From Dimargaris cristalligena (taxonomy: Eukaryota > Kickxellomycota > Dimargaritomycetes > Dimargaritales > Dimargaritaceae): a stretch of DNA of 46,661 nt. Made by a program: the position numbers and the translations under genes. Shown piece after piece: positions 20,805 to 32,399 of the stretch. Under the pieces are notes generated by a model. The model was not told where the DNA came from. It saw only the letters and a program-made list of their open reading frames with translations, and searched no databases. Location: contig JANBQC010000180.1 in NCBI GenBank assembly GCA_027576995.1, forward strand, positions 1-46,661. Direction: 5' to 3'. The first letter of the stretch is position 1. Each line of letters starts with the position of its first letter.

Positions 20805-23800
20805 TTAAAATACAGAATGATACTGATCGTGATACATGTGGTGGAACTTTTGCACTACATTGATAGATTTGGAGAACTGGTTAAAGGTGTTCAGCAATGA
20901 AACGATTTCACCCCGGTCCAGGCTGTCGTCTGATGAGGATCTGTACAAGACAAGACCAAATGCCCAATTAAGAATATACCAATAAGGGGTTAGACAGATT
21001 GTAAATACCCATAAAAAGATGTGCTAATTGATCGGACCGAAAATATTCGGCATAAGAAATTCATGGCCATTAATAGTTGAAAAAAAGCTACTTACTGGAA
21101 AGATGATTGGTCGTAAGAGAATAGCACCTTGAGTGCCGTGCCGAACCCACGGGTCTGTAACTTGCCCCATAGACGACATTTTTCACAGCCCACGCAATCC
21201 ATGATGCGGGACACGTTGCGGAACCGGTCCTTCACCTCCTCCTTGAGAATGATAGAGTTGGGACCGTCGAACAATTCGCTTTCGTCAAAAGTGTTGGGCA
21301 TGGTGAGACAGACCGAGACAAGTTCCTGGATCTTAGACTAGGTAAATAAGAATGGTATACCATAAGCAGTAGCAATAATGGGTGCATCAAAGCATATCAA
21401 TAGAGTAGCCAACGGAGGAATCGATTAGCGGAATTAATAGGTGTGGTGGATTGTGAGTATACTCATAGTTTTAAAAAAGAGATACCAAAAATGAGGGGGT
21501 GCGTTAGAATGGCTTACCTTGAGCCAGATTTCCTCTTCCGAGTTGCCCACACAGTAGGTATTGTCGAGTAGGTAGGTATTCAGCTTCAGAATGGAGCGGA
21601 GAAGCAGGGCGTAGTTGAAGTAGATATTTTGCAGACGTTCGGGGAAGTAACCAACGCGGTTCATGAAGCACTCCAGGTTGGGTGACTGGAGGAGATACGG
21701 CAAACGCAGATAGAGAGGGATGTTGGTGTAGAAAAGAAATACATCATTAGTCAAGGGCCATCTATAGACTATCCGGTCGATACATCTAACAACGTTGTGC
21801 CCCATCACACTGTCCAGCAGCAATCGGACGATGTCAATATAAAGGTGATATTATACTTACCCATTCCTGGGTGGTACGATTGAAGTAATCGTAGCACAAA
21901 TGGGTGGAAATGGACGCGTGGAGACCTAGATACGGGCACGAAAACCAATACATATACGCATATATTATATCGCGAATTATTAAATGAGCGCGATGAAATA
22001 ATTAAGGGTAAATGGACCTTAATAAGCCAAGTTGGCTATTCAATGGCCTGAAAATACAATGTCTATATATTTACCTGAAACAACCCGATAAAAGACCCGC
22101 TTTTCCTTGCACTCATCAATCTGGGCCAGTCGCTTTTGCTTTTCCTCTTCGGAATTACCGAAATGAGGACGCTCCTTCTCGGACATGGCCAGATTGCTCA
22201 ACCGGGCCGGAATGTCAAAACAGTTTTCTTCGTAGATGGATTGCCAGATATTCTGGGCAGATTGGCCGGCGTATCCAGTAAAACGTTCGGGGTTCTTGAG
22301 TAGGTCAACGTAGACACCATCTAGATCGATACATAAGAAAGAGTACTCAGGGGTCGTGCATTTTAGTTATAAGAGTGGTTGAAGGGGAGAGGGAGTTGGG
22401 CTGAATAAATGGCAGCTGTAACTGACTATGGCCTGGATCACAAGCTGGTAATAGTTGACTTACTGGTAGATTGTTCATCCTGGGACACGCAAAAGTCCTT
22501 TTCTTCGTAATCACAGGCCTGGAACGGTTGGAAGCTCTTTTTAAGATAAGCAAACGGGGTATTGATATAGAATACAGGGTTAATTCAAGTACGGATTAGG
22601 AGGGATGAAATACCATAAGCCATTTGGTGTGGGGTTCGAGTGAATCTGTCAGGGCGGACCATATACTACGTTCACTTACCTTGCCAAATGGTGCAAAATC
22701 CACCTTGTCGATGGGTTTGTTATTGGTGCGCCACTCGATTGGGATAGTTTCCTATGTAACGAAGAGGGTCCCCAATTTAGGCAAAACAGGTGCATTCCAT
22801 AGCATTAGTCATCAATGATGTGCACATTACAAAGGGGCGGGCTCGCAGGGCACATTGCACACCAGATTGGTCAATAAGGGGCTGCGTCCCTCCCTAGGCA
22901 TTAGATGAAGAAATTGGATTTGTCATGCATAACTTTTAAAAGTGAGCCTTCTTACCTCATCCTCAGTTTGGACTACGCAGTCTTTAAGGACGCATAGACC
23001 ATCGTTGGCCCAAAAAGCGCATTGCTTGTACAGGTCGACCTGATATATAAAAAACCCCGAATTAAAATTAACAATGGCAGGCCATTGGGGTTAGGGGACG
23101 CTCAAGGGATAAGTGGTCATTCCACGGGCATATTAATCGGGGGTCGGAATACATATAATATATTATAAATTAGTGTTACATGGATATGCACTTACTTTAT
23201 AGTACCGGAAATAGGAAGATTGGACAATCTGCTTAAGGGTTGGGGAAATGAGATCGTTGACGGATTCGACGGCGTGAAACTCACAACGCAGGTCATCAAT
23301 GGCGCCACTGTCTCGTAACTGATTGGACCATAGACAAATATAGAGGAAATGCAGCGCCCAACCGGATATATATATATATACCAAGCAGGTGGTTCGAGGG
23401 ATATAGGTGAATATATGCGCATTAATAATCGGGTATCTCACAGTAAAATTATATGCATGGAGCGGCTTTTTCTACTTTCCTTGTCTCAATCGGGTCACCG
23501 GCCACATGCAGTAGCAGCCCGACCACTCCCACCGATAGTCCTAAAAACTGTAGGAATCTCTACTTACACGGCAAATGTCATCGACGGGGCGCGACCAGAG
23601 TCGTTTGATGGGAATGAAGGCTTCTTTCCAATGGTTCTGAACGGAGGGAAATAGATACATGAGGGCGGACAGCGCCAGGGGAACCAGGGCCAGAACGAGG
23701 AGAGACGAGCGGGACCCGTTAACCTTGGCCAGGCGCTCCCGAGGAAGTGGTGGTGGCGGTTGCTGGCCTTTGGCCGATTCGACAGGGGTCGGCGGGGGAC

Positions 23801-23807
23801 TACCCAT
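20805..23807 (-). CDS. ERO1: Endoplasmic reticulum thiol oxidase Ero1
   Basis: Ten exons (high to low): 23807-23568, 23318-23196, 23039-22956, 22751-22680, 22518-22464, 22320-22075, 21925-21861, 21685-21518, 21331-21096, 20940-20805. They sum to 1425 nt, giving 474 residues and a TAA, and every junction phase agrees. Ero1 is the FAD-dependent oxidase that makes disulfides for protein disulfide isomerase. An N-terminal membrane anchor (about residues 33-54) is followed by SSYFRYYKV, the shuttle pair CVLKDC in exon 3, [16 protein letters not shown] and SIYEENCF (FAD-binding region) in exon 6, [10 protein letters not shown] across exons 6-7, and the active-site [21 protein letters not shown] in exon 9 (CxxC at the first two plus a third Cys). 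Exon 6 could be misread: its acceptor lies at 22321-22322, not the upstream in-frame stretch. An earlier in-frame ATG exists at 23861. Confidence 0.92.
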
Positions 23808-25641
23808 GGTCAAAGAGAAGGGTGTATAGAGTAGTACGGTATATGTGTGTGGGTGTGGCAATGCTTTGGGAAAAAACAGTAGCAGACTACCGCCAATTAT
23901 ATGAGGTTGGTGAGGATTGGGGATGAAGTGAGAGTAATATGGGTAAAGAAGGCCAGTTGGTGGTGGTGGTGCTTCGAGGGCCGTTAATAAATGAGATACT
24001 AGTCTGAGGCGGTTAGAGATGCCTGTGGCTGGAACATGGGGAGGATAGAGACAAAAGTGACGTGTAAGGGAGGGTTGCCAAAGCGAAAATAGAAGGGCTC
24101 TCTGCCTATTATGTTGGTCGAGCAGAAAAGAAGTTATAGTAGCTATCGTATTGTGTGATATTGGGGCCGCTGTGGCTGGTTTTTAAAAGGCGGGGGGAAA
24201 GCAAGGAGGGAGAAGCAGGCGTAGTAGTAGTAGGTAGGGCTGGTGAGACTGAAATGGGCCACCCACCCGGTTCCCGGGTGAAGACGGGCCGTCGTCATAG
24301 GCCCATTCCTCCACACCCCTACATTATTATGACGTGGCGTACAAAGTGAGGTGGGGAAGGGCAAGAGACCAAGTAGGGACCACTTTAGAAGGGCCACAGT
24401 AATCTAGACTCCATGAGGATAAGTGCGACACTCTCTTCTCCTATGGATAACAAAACCCTGTGGCATTCATTTATTAGGCTTAGAGGGTGCACGGTCCTCC
24501 CACCACACCCTCCTTCGAATAGGGCACAAAAGCCTCCGAATTCCTCCGCAAATCGAGCCGCAGCCCCGACGACAATCCCGAATCCCCGTCATTGTATCAG
24601 ATTTGCGTTGCCCCTTTCACTGCCAAGCAGGCACATTTTCCTTACATTGATTTCTTCAATTATCGTCTCCACCTCTACACCCATCCAGTTAGCATGCTGT
24701 ATACCGTGTGTCTAGTAGCCATAAATCCATAAATAAGCGTGTGTGAAAAAGGCGAACCATCCCTTTTAATGTTCCTCGAAATGGCGGCAAGACTTACAGC
24801 CGCCAATCGGTAACCGCAAAGTGGCCCTTTGCCCGCTGTCAAGCCAAGAGATAGAAGGTAAACAAGTGGGAATATTTACGTTCAAATAATGATGGGAAAG
24901 GTTATTATCGGAGAAGATCGTCACACCCCACCCGATTCAATTTGGAAACGGGGGAACAATACGGCTGGTCACGATGATTTAGGCGGATTGGATTGGTAGA
25001 AACCCACTCTATAATTCAAAAATAGATCCCTCTCCTGTGGTTAGCCGCTTAAATAAAATGAGGTTTACCTTTAGGGATCAATTGGACAATATCACCCGAT
25101 TCATCTGCGAACAGGCACCACCAATTCATATGCAGTCAAGTTATCGGCCATGGGGGGCAAACCTTTCATGGACTAACTCAATTCCCTCTACACGATCCAA
25201 AATGTATTACAGCTTCAGAGAGTACAGAGTAGAATATTTATTTCTTAAATGAACAGAACAGATACCTACCGAAATCAGAGAATAGCCTTGAGTGAGGCAG
25301 GCATAGCCAAGAGTGCAATTCAAATCAATGAAAAAGAGACAAATCAGTGCCAGAGAAAGGTACTACATAGTCGACAATGAGAGGACGAAGCAATAAATAT
25401 AGTTGAAAAAGAACAAGGTCGATTTGGGCAAAAGAAAAAAATAGCGAAAATCCGGTTCGCTATAGATAAAAGTATAAAAGGGTATGGCCAACGGCTAGAA
25501 AATGGGGCGCGAGGAAGAAGAGTAGGCTTCAAAATACAGACCTCGATTTAAAGTGAGCGAAAGGGGAGAAGAGATGGTGAAATAAATGGGCGACGAGAAA
25601 GATGGGAAGAGATCAATTTGAAACGGTGAGGGAGGGAGCAC
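23808..25641. other. Intergenic, ERO1 promoter and 3' flank of the Gly-rich gene
   Basis: 1.8 kb with no gene I can support. It contains the two UPRE-like words at 24058 and 24330, and purine-rich sequence from 24950 to 25640 that is probably the 3' UTR/terminator region of the Gly-rich gene. Confidence 0.5.
24330..24337 (+). promoter_or_regulatory. UPRE-like TGACGTGG upstream of ERO1
   Basis: TGACGTGG equals the unfolded-protein-response element bound by XBP1/ATF6-type bZIP factors in animals, and is close to Hac1 sites. It lies 523 bp upstream of the ERO1 start. A second copy of the core, TGACGTGT, is at 24058-24065. ERO1 is a classic UPR target. Function here is inferred. Confidence 0.4.
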
Positions 25642-27840
25642 TTAGTATCCTTTGCTGCCGCTATAGCTACTACCCGAGCTACTGCTAGAACTGCTACCAG
25701 AGCCGCTACCGCCGTTGCCACCATTTCCGCCGTCACCGCCATTGCCACCGGAACTGGACCCAGAGCCGTTTCCTCCGTTTCCGCCATTACCTCCGTCACC
25801 CCCGTTGCCGCCGGAACTGGAGCTGGAACTGCCAGTAGGCTTACGGCCAGATGTGCTGCTGCTGCCGCTACCACCATTTCCCCCGTTGCCACCATCGCCC
25901 CCATTGCCGCCAGAGCTGGAGCTGGAACCGTTACCACCGTTGCCCCCATCACCACCGTTACCGCCAGAGCTGGAGTTAGAACCGGAACCGGGACTGTTCC
26001 CGCCAGTGGGTTTACGGCCAGATGTGCTGCTGCTGCCGTTACCACCGTTTCCTCCGTCACCGCCATTACCCCCGAAGCTAGACCCAGAGCCTTTACCGCC
26101 GTTGCCGCCATCACCTCCATCACCCCCATTGCCACCCGAGGTCGAGCCGGAGGTATGGCTACCGCTGCCAGTGGGTTTAGGGCCGGATGTGCCGCTGCCG
26201 TTACCGCCATTTCCTCCGTTACCGCCGTCACCTCCATTGCCACCGGAGCTGTGGCCGGAACTATTTCCGCCGTTGCCACCATTACCTCCATCACCGCCAT
26301 TTCCACCGGAGCTGGAGCTAGAGCCGGTGCTATTTCCACCACTGCCAGTGGGTTTGCGACCAGATGTATTTCCGCCGTTGCCACCATCACCCCCGTCACC
26401 ACCATTTCCGCTGGAGCTCGAGCCGGAACTATTTCCACCGCTACCAGTGGGCTTACGGCCAGATGTATTACCACCGTTACCACCATTTCCACCGTCACCA
26501 CCATCACCGCCGCTGCCGCCTGAGCTGTGACCGGAGCTGTTTCCGCCACTGCCAGTGGGTTTAGGCACGGAGGTATTTCCACCGTTACCGCCGTTGCCGC
26601 CATCACCGCCATTTCCACCAGAGCTGGAGCCATTGCTGTTGCCGCCATTTCCACCGTTGCCGCCGTCGCCCCCATTACCTCCGGAGCTGGAACCGGAGCT
26701 ACTGCCGCCACTGCTACCCGTGGGCTTACGGCCAGATGTGCTGCTGCTGCTGTTGCCACCATTTCCTCCGTTACCGCCATCGCCCCCATTGCCACCAGAG
26801 CTGGAACCAGAGCCGTTACCACCGTTACCGCCATTTCCACCATCACCGCCGTTTCCACCGGAGCTAGAGCTGGAGCTGGAACTGCTCCCCCCACCACTAG
26901 TGGGTTTGCGACCGGAGGTACTACTGCTGTTACCACCATTACCGCCATTTCCGCCGTCGCCGCCATTGCCTCCGGAACTGGAACTGCTGGTTTCGTAGCC
27001 GCGGTAATCGCCTCCGTAACTTCCATAGCGGTAGTCGGTGGTGGTTACGTAAGGGTTGCGACCATGGACATTGCCACCGTTCCCTCCGTGACCACCATCA
27101 CCGCCGTTTCCACCATTACCGGTGGAGGTAGTAGGGCCGCGACCTTGGGTTTTGCTACCGTTGCCACCATTGCCGCCGTTTCCACCGTTACCGCCATTGC
27201 CTCCGGAGGTGGTGGTATTGCCGCGACCTTGGCTGCTTCCGCCGTTTCCTCCATTGCCGCCATCACCACCGTTACCGCCGTTGCCGCTGGAAGTGCTACC
27301 CCGGCTACGGCTGTTGTTACCGCCGGAATTGTTGCCTCGGCCTTGGCTATTGCCGCCATTTCCCCCATGACCGCCGTCACCACCATTTCCACCGCTACCG
27401 CTGGGCTTGTTGTTGCCCCCGGGGGAATTGCCACGACCTTGCGTGTTGCCACCATTACCGCCGTTTCCGCCATGGCCACCATTGCCGCCGTTACCACCAG
27501 ACGTGTTGCCACGACCTTGGCCACTTCCCCCATTACCGCCATTGCCGCCGTTACCACCATTGCCGCTGGCCGATGCGTTTCCGCGGCCTTTGGTACTTCC
27601 ACCGTTTCCGCCGTCGCCACCATTGCCTCCGTTTCCGGTGGATATACGAGTAGCACCACTATGGCGACCATGGTGGCTACTGCGATCATGAGCGTGGCGG
27701 TGGTGCTGCTGACCATTGCGGATTCCGTAGTGATGATTGTCGGGAGCGTTGCGCAGGCTGAGTTCACCGGTGGCCGAGACCAGAGCTTGGTTGGCCAGGA
27801 CGGCGACCAGAAGAGCGGCGATTCCAACGTTGACCTTCAT
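25642..27840 (-). CDS. Secreted glycine-rich repeat protein (Gly-Gly-Asn/Asp)
   Basis: An intron-free 732-residue protein. Residues 1-24 form a signal peptide (hydrophobic [19 protein letters not shown]). A His/Arg-rich segment follows (about 35-65). The rest is repeat: blocks such as [14 protein letters not shown], i.e. GGX triplets with X mostly Asn or Asp. The N-terminal half is punctuated by QGRGN linkers, the C-terminal half by eight SGRKPTG-type linkers (variants VPKPT and GPKPT) and poly-Ser. A Tyr-rich island (about 260-280, with [15 protein letters not shown]) separates the halves, and the tail is [10 protein letters not shown] see no Cys, no enzyme domain, no C-terminal hydrophobic GPI signal and no second membrane segment. 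Periodic GGX can form polyglycine-II helices, as in snow-flea antifreeze protein and as proposed for mycobacterial PE_PGRS. A cell-wall, adhesive or matrix role is inference. A TATA box lies about 95 bp upstream. Confidence 0.85.
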   Translation of the reverse strand: MKVNVGIAALLVAVLANQALVSATGELSLRNAPDNHHYGIRNGQQHHRHAHDRSSHHGRHSGATRISTGNGGNGGDGGNGGSTKGRGNASASGNGGNGGNGGNGGSGQGRGNTSGGNGGNGGHGGNGGNGGNTQGRGNSPGGNNKPSGSGGNGGDGGHGGNGGNSQGRGNNSGGNNSRSRGSTSSGNGGNGGDGGNGGNGGSSQGRGNTTTSGGNGGNGGNGGNGGNGSKTQGRGPTTSTGNGGNGGDGGHGGNGGNVHGRNPYVTTTDYRYGSYGGDYRGYETSSSSSGGNGGDGGNGGNGGNSSSTSGRKPTSGGGSSSSSSSSSGGNGGDGGNGGNGGNGSGSSSGGNGGDGGNGGNGGNSSSSTSGRKPTGSSGGSSSGSSSGGNGGDGGNGGNGGNSNGSSSGGNGGDGGNGGNGGNTSVPKPTGSGGNSSGHSSGGSGGDGGDGGNGGNGGNTSGRKPTGSGGNSSGSSSSGNGGDGGDGGNGGNTSGRKPTGSGGNSTGSSSSSGGNGGDGGNGGNGGNSSGHSSGGNGGDGGNGGNGGNGSGTSGPKPTGSGSHTSGSTSGGNGGDGGDGGNGGKGSGSSFGGNGGDGGNGGNGSSSTSGRKPTGGNSPGSGSNSSSGGNGGDGGNGGNGSSSSSGGNGGDGGNGGNGGSGSSSTSGRKPTGSSSSSSGGNGGDGGNGGNGGNGSGSSSGGNGGDGGNGGNGGSGSGSSSSSSSGSSYSGSKGY

Positions 27841-27930
27841 GTTGATGCGAGTTATAAGGGTAAGAGAGGGGGGAGGAGAAAAGAGATAGTGAGTGGAAAA
27901 GTAGAGTAGATGAGATTTGTTGAAGAGAGT

Positions 27931-27938
27931 TATATAAA
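27931..27938 (-). promoter_or_regulatory. TATA box of the Gly-rich protein gene
   Basis: On the minus strand the sequence reads TTTATATA, 91 bp before the start codon. A strong TATA element fits an abundantly or inducibly expressed structural protein. Confidence 0.55.
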
Positions 27939-30177
27939 TCCAAAGATTTTTAGGGATAAATTGAATACAAGAGAAGGTAATGGGTTAGATAGTACCGGAA
28001 CCAGTTCAGGAACTGTCAAAGACAGGATACAAAGCAAAGTGGGTGGGGAAAGAGAGTAGCTATTTTTAAAGAAATGACAAAATGTCGCTATGGTAGCAAA
28101 TTTCACAGAAAAGTGCTATGGAGGGAAGAAGATGTGTAGGGCGGATGTAGAGCGCTGAGCTTGCTGTTTCCAAGGAGGCCGGCCGAGCCAGTATTTATAC
28201 AATCAACCCAACCCACCTTTATTTGGTATTCCACTATTCGATCCCCCCTGTTGTCATTGAATTAAGCCGCCTTTCGGGCCTAATGGTTCAGGGGGGAGTG
28301 GAGCAGTTGTCGAGATTGGTTGGACTATCCACCTGAAGTGGCCCATGGCATAGGCGTACCTGGTCCTATGCACGCCGTGATCTATATTTTGTCATGTTTT
28401 TATAGTCATGGTAATTGCAATGGTCGAGCGAACGAAAAAGGGGGTGAGTATGAGGCAGAGTTGGATGCAAGGCGGGATTTTACGCCGGCGACTGTAAGCG
28501 ACGTACTTCGCCATGCACTTATAACAACACTACGACTACAACTATTACGACCACTACTTATCGCCGACTATCGAAATTCGACCGTATCTCGTATGCCGGT
28601 ACCCACTGTACCTTTAAGTTTGGACCAGGGCACTGGCATCACCACGGTCGATCTAACATTCCGGGGGGTTCTATTCGATGGGATCTTAATGACTTCCCTC
28701 CCCTCCCCCCCTCGAGAAGTATGGGCAATCCCGTTTCCGCAGACCCGGTACAGCCCCCTATGCATCAGCACTGTGACTTGTTTTTCCGCCACCTATTCAA
28801 ACTACCGGAAAGAGGTAGATAATTGGCCGACTGCGCCAAAAGGAAGTACACAGCGGCTGTAGTTTGTAAACTAATTCATCTGAAAATACGAATTAGGTAG
28901 TGGAGAATGATAATAATGGGCTGCAAGTTAAAGTTACTAGCTATCCAGAGGTGATTTGCATTGCACCGGGTCAGTTCCACCAGGGGGGGGGGGAGACCAT
29001 TGGAGGCTGGGATTACCATGCAGTTTTCCGACCACCATTGGATTTAGTTGTCCTTCAGGAGTTGGAATACAAATGGCGGGTTGCCGAGCGACCATGCCAC
29101 CTTGCACATTTGGTGTTTCGTAAAGAACAACAGTTATTCACTTGGAAAGTTACTAACCCTGGCCTGTAGTTCCACATCACACCCGTCCCCTAGTAAATTT
29201 CATGAATGTCAATACCACGAGACCTGCCTTTCAACTTCATAACCAATCCGGTTGATAGCTCGTACCTGGCTCGTAAACCGAACTATTATGGTTTCTTGTT
29301 ATTTTTAGACCAACTAGTACATAATCATGTACGAGATGGTAAATCTGTGTTTTGTATATTCCGATTAGTCATAATGTAAAGAGTGTACTTATGAGGTATA
29401 GTTTTAAATCAACGGTCGGACTTTTACACCAGACTAGCCACCATTACACGCAATTGGCCATAGTTCCGCCCATGTTTACACTTTTCGGCCCAAGCTCCTT
29501 CATTCATGATCCAGTATTGTGTACAAGATAGTCCAGCACCAGGTCTAAAACACCAAATGGCTGAATGGCCCCGCGACTTTCACAGAACCGAGTGACTCGG
29601 TCTGATGGATCATCAATTTACGGGTAGGTCTTATGCCGATTAAGAGTAGCAGGTAGGCACATTTTAGTGAGTTAATGGATTCGACATCCATCCTGGCTAG
29701 ACATGGGGTCAGTAAGTCACTCTCGGCTGCAAAGAACATAGCATGTTGTGTATCGAGAATCAGGACAGCGTACTTCGGGCAACAATAAGACCAGGTCGTC
29801 GATTGAGGGGGTAATACAGGACTATAGCCAGGGGGAATGGCAGGTGCGTTACTTAAAACATGGCTGTATAAGCAGCGGAACAGGTGTGGCGTGGAGGCGA
29901 GGATTTCGAGGAATTGTAGTAACCCCGTCAACCCGAAGACGGGGCTGGTTGGTATTGGGAGGGTGGGTGGGGCAATGCCCGCGATTCAATGCCTGCTGGT
30001 ACAGAAAGGGGTAATTTCATGGTAAGGTACTCGACAGTGTGTCTATTAAACTCCTGTCCGAGAATGTCCGTGCATCTAAATATAGCCGAGCCAGCTCTAG
30101 CTAAGTGGTGGAAAATCGACTATTATGGTCCCCCCTACAATGGGTTAATTATAGCAGTACCTTTAGTCGGGTGTAAA

Positions 30178-30200
30178 GGAGGAGGAGGAGGAGGAGGAGG
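30178..30200. repeat. (GGA)n microsatellite
   Basis: Seven to eight GGA repeats in intergenic DNA. Confidence 0.9.
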
Positions 30201-30742
30201 GGAGGGCACTAGAAGCAAAGCAGGTGTAGATAGAGGGATGGTACATTGGTTATTTCTAATATTAGGCCAATCGTGTCTTCCGGGATTTAGGGTGTAGAAT
30301 ATTCCGCCCTTTCCCCCTCCGAGCCGATTGGTTAGTTAATGGGTTTTTGGCTTCAAGGGGAGCAGCCACACAGCTCCCCCCTCCTTCTTCTCTTGGGCAC
30401 AAAGGCAGCCTAGTCTGGGCCCCTTCTTTGTAGTAGTGGGGTATGTAATCAACCTGAGCGCTTACGAGGTATCCCCCCCACACTAACTCGTTAGTCCTCA
30501 CCGCCTTTTACACTCCGCCAACAAAGGCTGGCTTGGCTGCTGTTATCATGGCCAAGGTAGAGAGAGAGGGGAGGAGAAAACACTATGTATGGGCTCTATT
30601 GTTCACCCAGTTGTCCAGCCATAGCTTACATCTGTCGCCCCTTCCTTCCACCCATGAATTTACCCTTCCTCCTCTCTTGGCGCATTTCTAAATTACATTG
30701 TAGCCTGGCCGGTCACCTTTAATTTCACAACAACCCCCAACC

Positions 30743-32399
30743 ATGGAACCCTCGTACCAGCGTCTCACGGATAACCCGATAAGGTACAAACCAAGAGACC
30801 CCAGGAGCTCATTCCCAGCTCTCTGCTCATTCTCGAATGAAGCCCAGCGGTGCAACACTAAACGCCAGCTCCAACCCATGCCATAGAGCACACGCATAGT
30901 GCTAAGGCCCATTCTCTAAGGGTGCTTACTTTCTAAATGTTACCCCTTCTTCTATGTATATTTGCCATGACCGACCGCCAATTTTTTGGCTGAATCACAA
31001 CACATGCTCTAGAACGCCCTACCACCTATCCGCCCGCGATGTCTTCAACGCCGCTGCCAACCAGCTCCTGTACTCGCGCTTCTACACCTACTTCTACATA
31101 CTCCTGGGCGTCCTTTCGCTAATCTCGCTAATCGTTGCCCTCTCCGAAAAATGGTAAGTTACGCGCATCCCTGCGCTGAATTGGAAGCTGTGCTCTATAA
31201 GTTTTGCCAGGTTCCGCTAAATCAGCCACTGGCGTTTGTAGCAAAAATGCAGCCCGATAATGAGCTAACCCCAATACTACCCTATGGGGTTCCGAATGAT
31301 GCCTACTGCAATCCCTTCTCCAATCCATTGATTCAGTCCATCGACGGGCTTCATCATTCTAGAATCCATCATCTGTTTCGCCATGGTGGTGGAGGTAACC
31401 ACTCGGATAGTAGCACTCGGCAAGGTAAGCCATGCCTGTACATCACTGTTATCCTTAATCCTACGGGGTTGATTTGGGTATACGGATTGTGTTCTATTAG
31501 AGACTTTTATAATTAAATGGCGCGTGTCATTGCATTTTAAGCCCTGCTCTATGACTGACCTATTTATCCACCTCCGCTTTATACCGCCACCCGATTCCCT
31601 ATTAAACTTCAGATTTACTGGAACTCGGCCCTGAATATCATTGATCTTGTTCTGGTCTTTCTTTGCATCATTCTACTGGTGCTCCTCTCCACCGGCTGCT
31701 CCGCCGCGTCATCCAGCGAAGAGCTGTTCAACACCGTGATCCTTCTGCTCCGTAACTGCGTGCAAATCTCACGAGTTGGCATGATGATTCGCCAGTAAGT
31801 CGCCGGCTTAATCCGCAGCTGCCCATCTCCCGCTAATAATACCCTCTTCACTGTCCACCCATCCCCATCGTTGAATCGTGGCGTTTATAGTGTATTAAAT
31901 ACACGGACAAGTTCGTACTTGACCATGGTTCTAGTCTAATCAATATTTACACCTTCATTGTACCGCACTGTAACATGAATTGCCCAATTTTGTATTTTCT
32001 AGAAACCAACGTCATATGGACGCCCGGGACGTCACCGTCCAATTCTCCACCACCGCCGACCGCCACAGCGGTGAAGACCGGGATTTTGAAGCCGATGAAC
32101 TCGACTACCGTTACGGATCGCACACCACCGGCGGGTCCCCCGGCCTCCAGGAAATCATTGCCATTGACGATGGCTATGATTCCCCCCCGCCCCAGTATGC
32201 CCCCAACGGAAATGACCCGCCGGCCCACTTTGATAACACCCGCTTCGGGGCCGCCCGCGGCTTTACAACGGTATCCCGCTTTAGTCCATCCATCCAGGCT
32301 TCGCCCGGCACGGGGGCACCGGTGCCTAGCCTAGCCGCTAACAACAAATCATCCAAGAATGGTGGTAACCATGGCGCTGGCGGCATTTTGCCCATGTAA
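30743..32399 (+). CDS. Voltage-sensor-domain-only membrane protein (Ion_trans-like), function unknown
   Basis: Assembled from five exons: 30743-30783, 31013-31153, 31337-31424, 31613-31794 and 32003-32399. All junctions keep frame, total 849 nt, giving 282 residues. Exon 1 supplies MEPSYQRLTDNPI. Four hydrophobic segments follow. S1 is YFYILLGVLSLISLIVAL. S2 is GFIILESIICFAMVVEV, then TTRIVALGK. S3 is NSALNIIDLVLVFLCIIL. S4 is LLLRNCVQISRVGMMIRQ, with Arg at widely spaced positions. Acid residues in S2 (Glu) and S3 (Asp) with Arg in S4 are the layout of a voltage-sensing domain. No S5-pore-S6 follows; instead there is a polar tail of about 130 residues with Asp/Pro/Gly-rich sequence. It resembles a fungal membrane family with an Ion_trans fold and no assigned function. 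Exon 1 is the least certain part; an alternative start lies at 30954. Confidence 0.72.

Larger units (their letters stand above)
27841..30742. other. Long intergenic region, no gene seen
   Basis: 2.9 kb. Open frames here (the longest about 180 codons, at 28320-28862) lack family resemblance and codon regularity, and I do not call them genes. A (GGA)n tract lies at 30178-30200. The remainder holds the promoter of the Gly-rich gene (left) and of the voltage-sensor gene (right). Confidence 0.5.

Noticed and set aside
22321..22350. In-frame stretch YSFLCIDL as part of ERO1 exon 6
   Set aside because: Using it would demand a phase-0 donor in exon 5, but the only GTAAGT there leaves phase 1; the acceptor at 22321-22322 restores frame and homology.
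25548..27026. 492-codon Ala/Val/Met-rich minus-strand frame
   Set aside because: A +1 shadow of the same repeat array; composition is explained by GGN codons read out of frame.
26527..27909. 460-codon Ala/Thr/Ile-rich open frame on the + strand opposite the Gly-rich gene
   Set aside because: It is the antisense shadow of the GGN/GGD repeat (reverse complement of Gly/Asn codons gives Ala/Thr/Pro codons without stops). The minus strand frame has a signal peptide, a TATA box and the full length.
28320..28862. 180-codon frame in the 2.9-kb intergenic region
   Set aside because: No family resemblance, no domain, mixed composition and no supporting splice or promoter signals.
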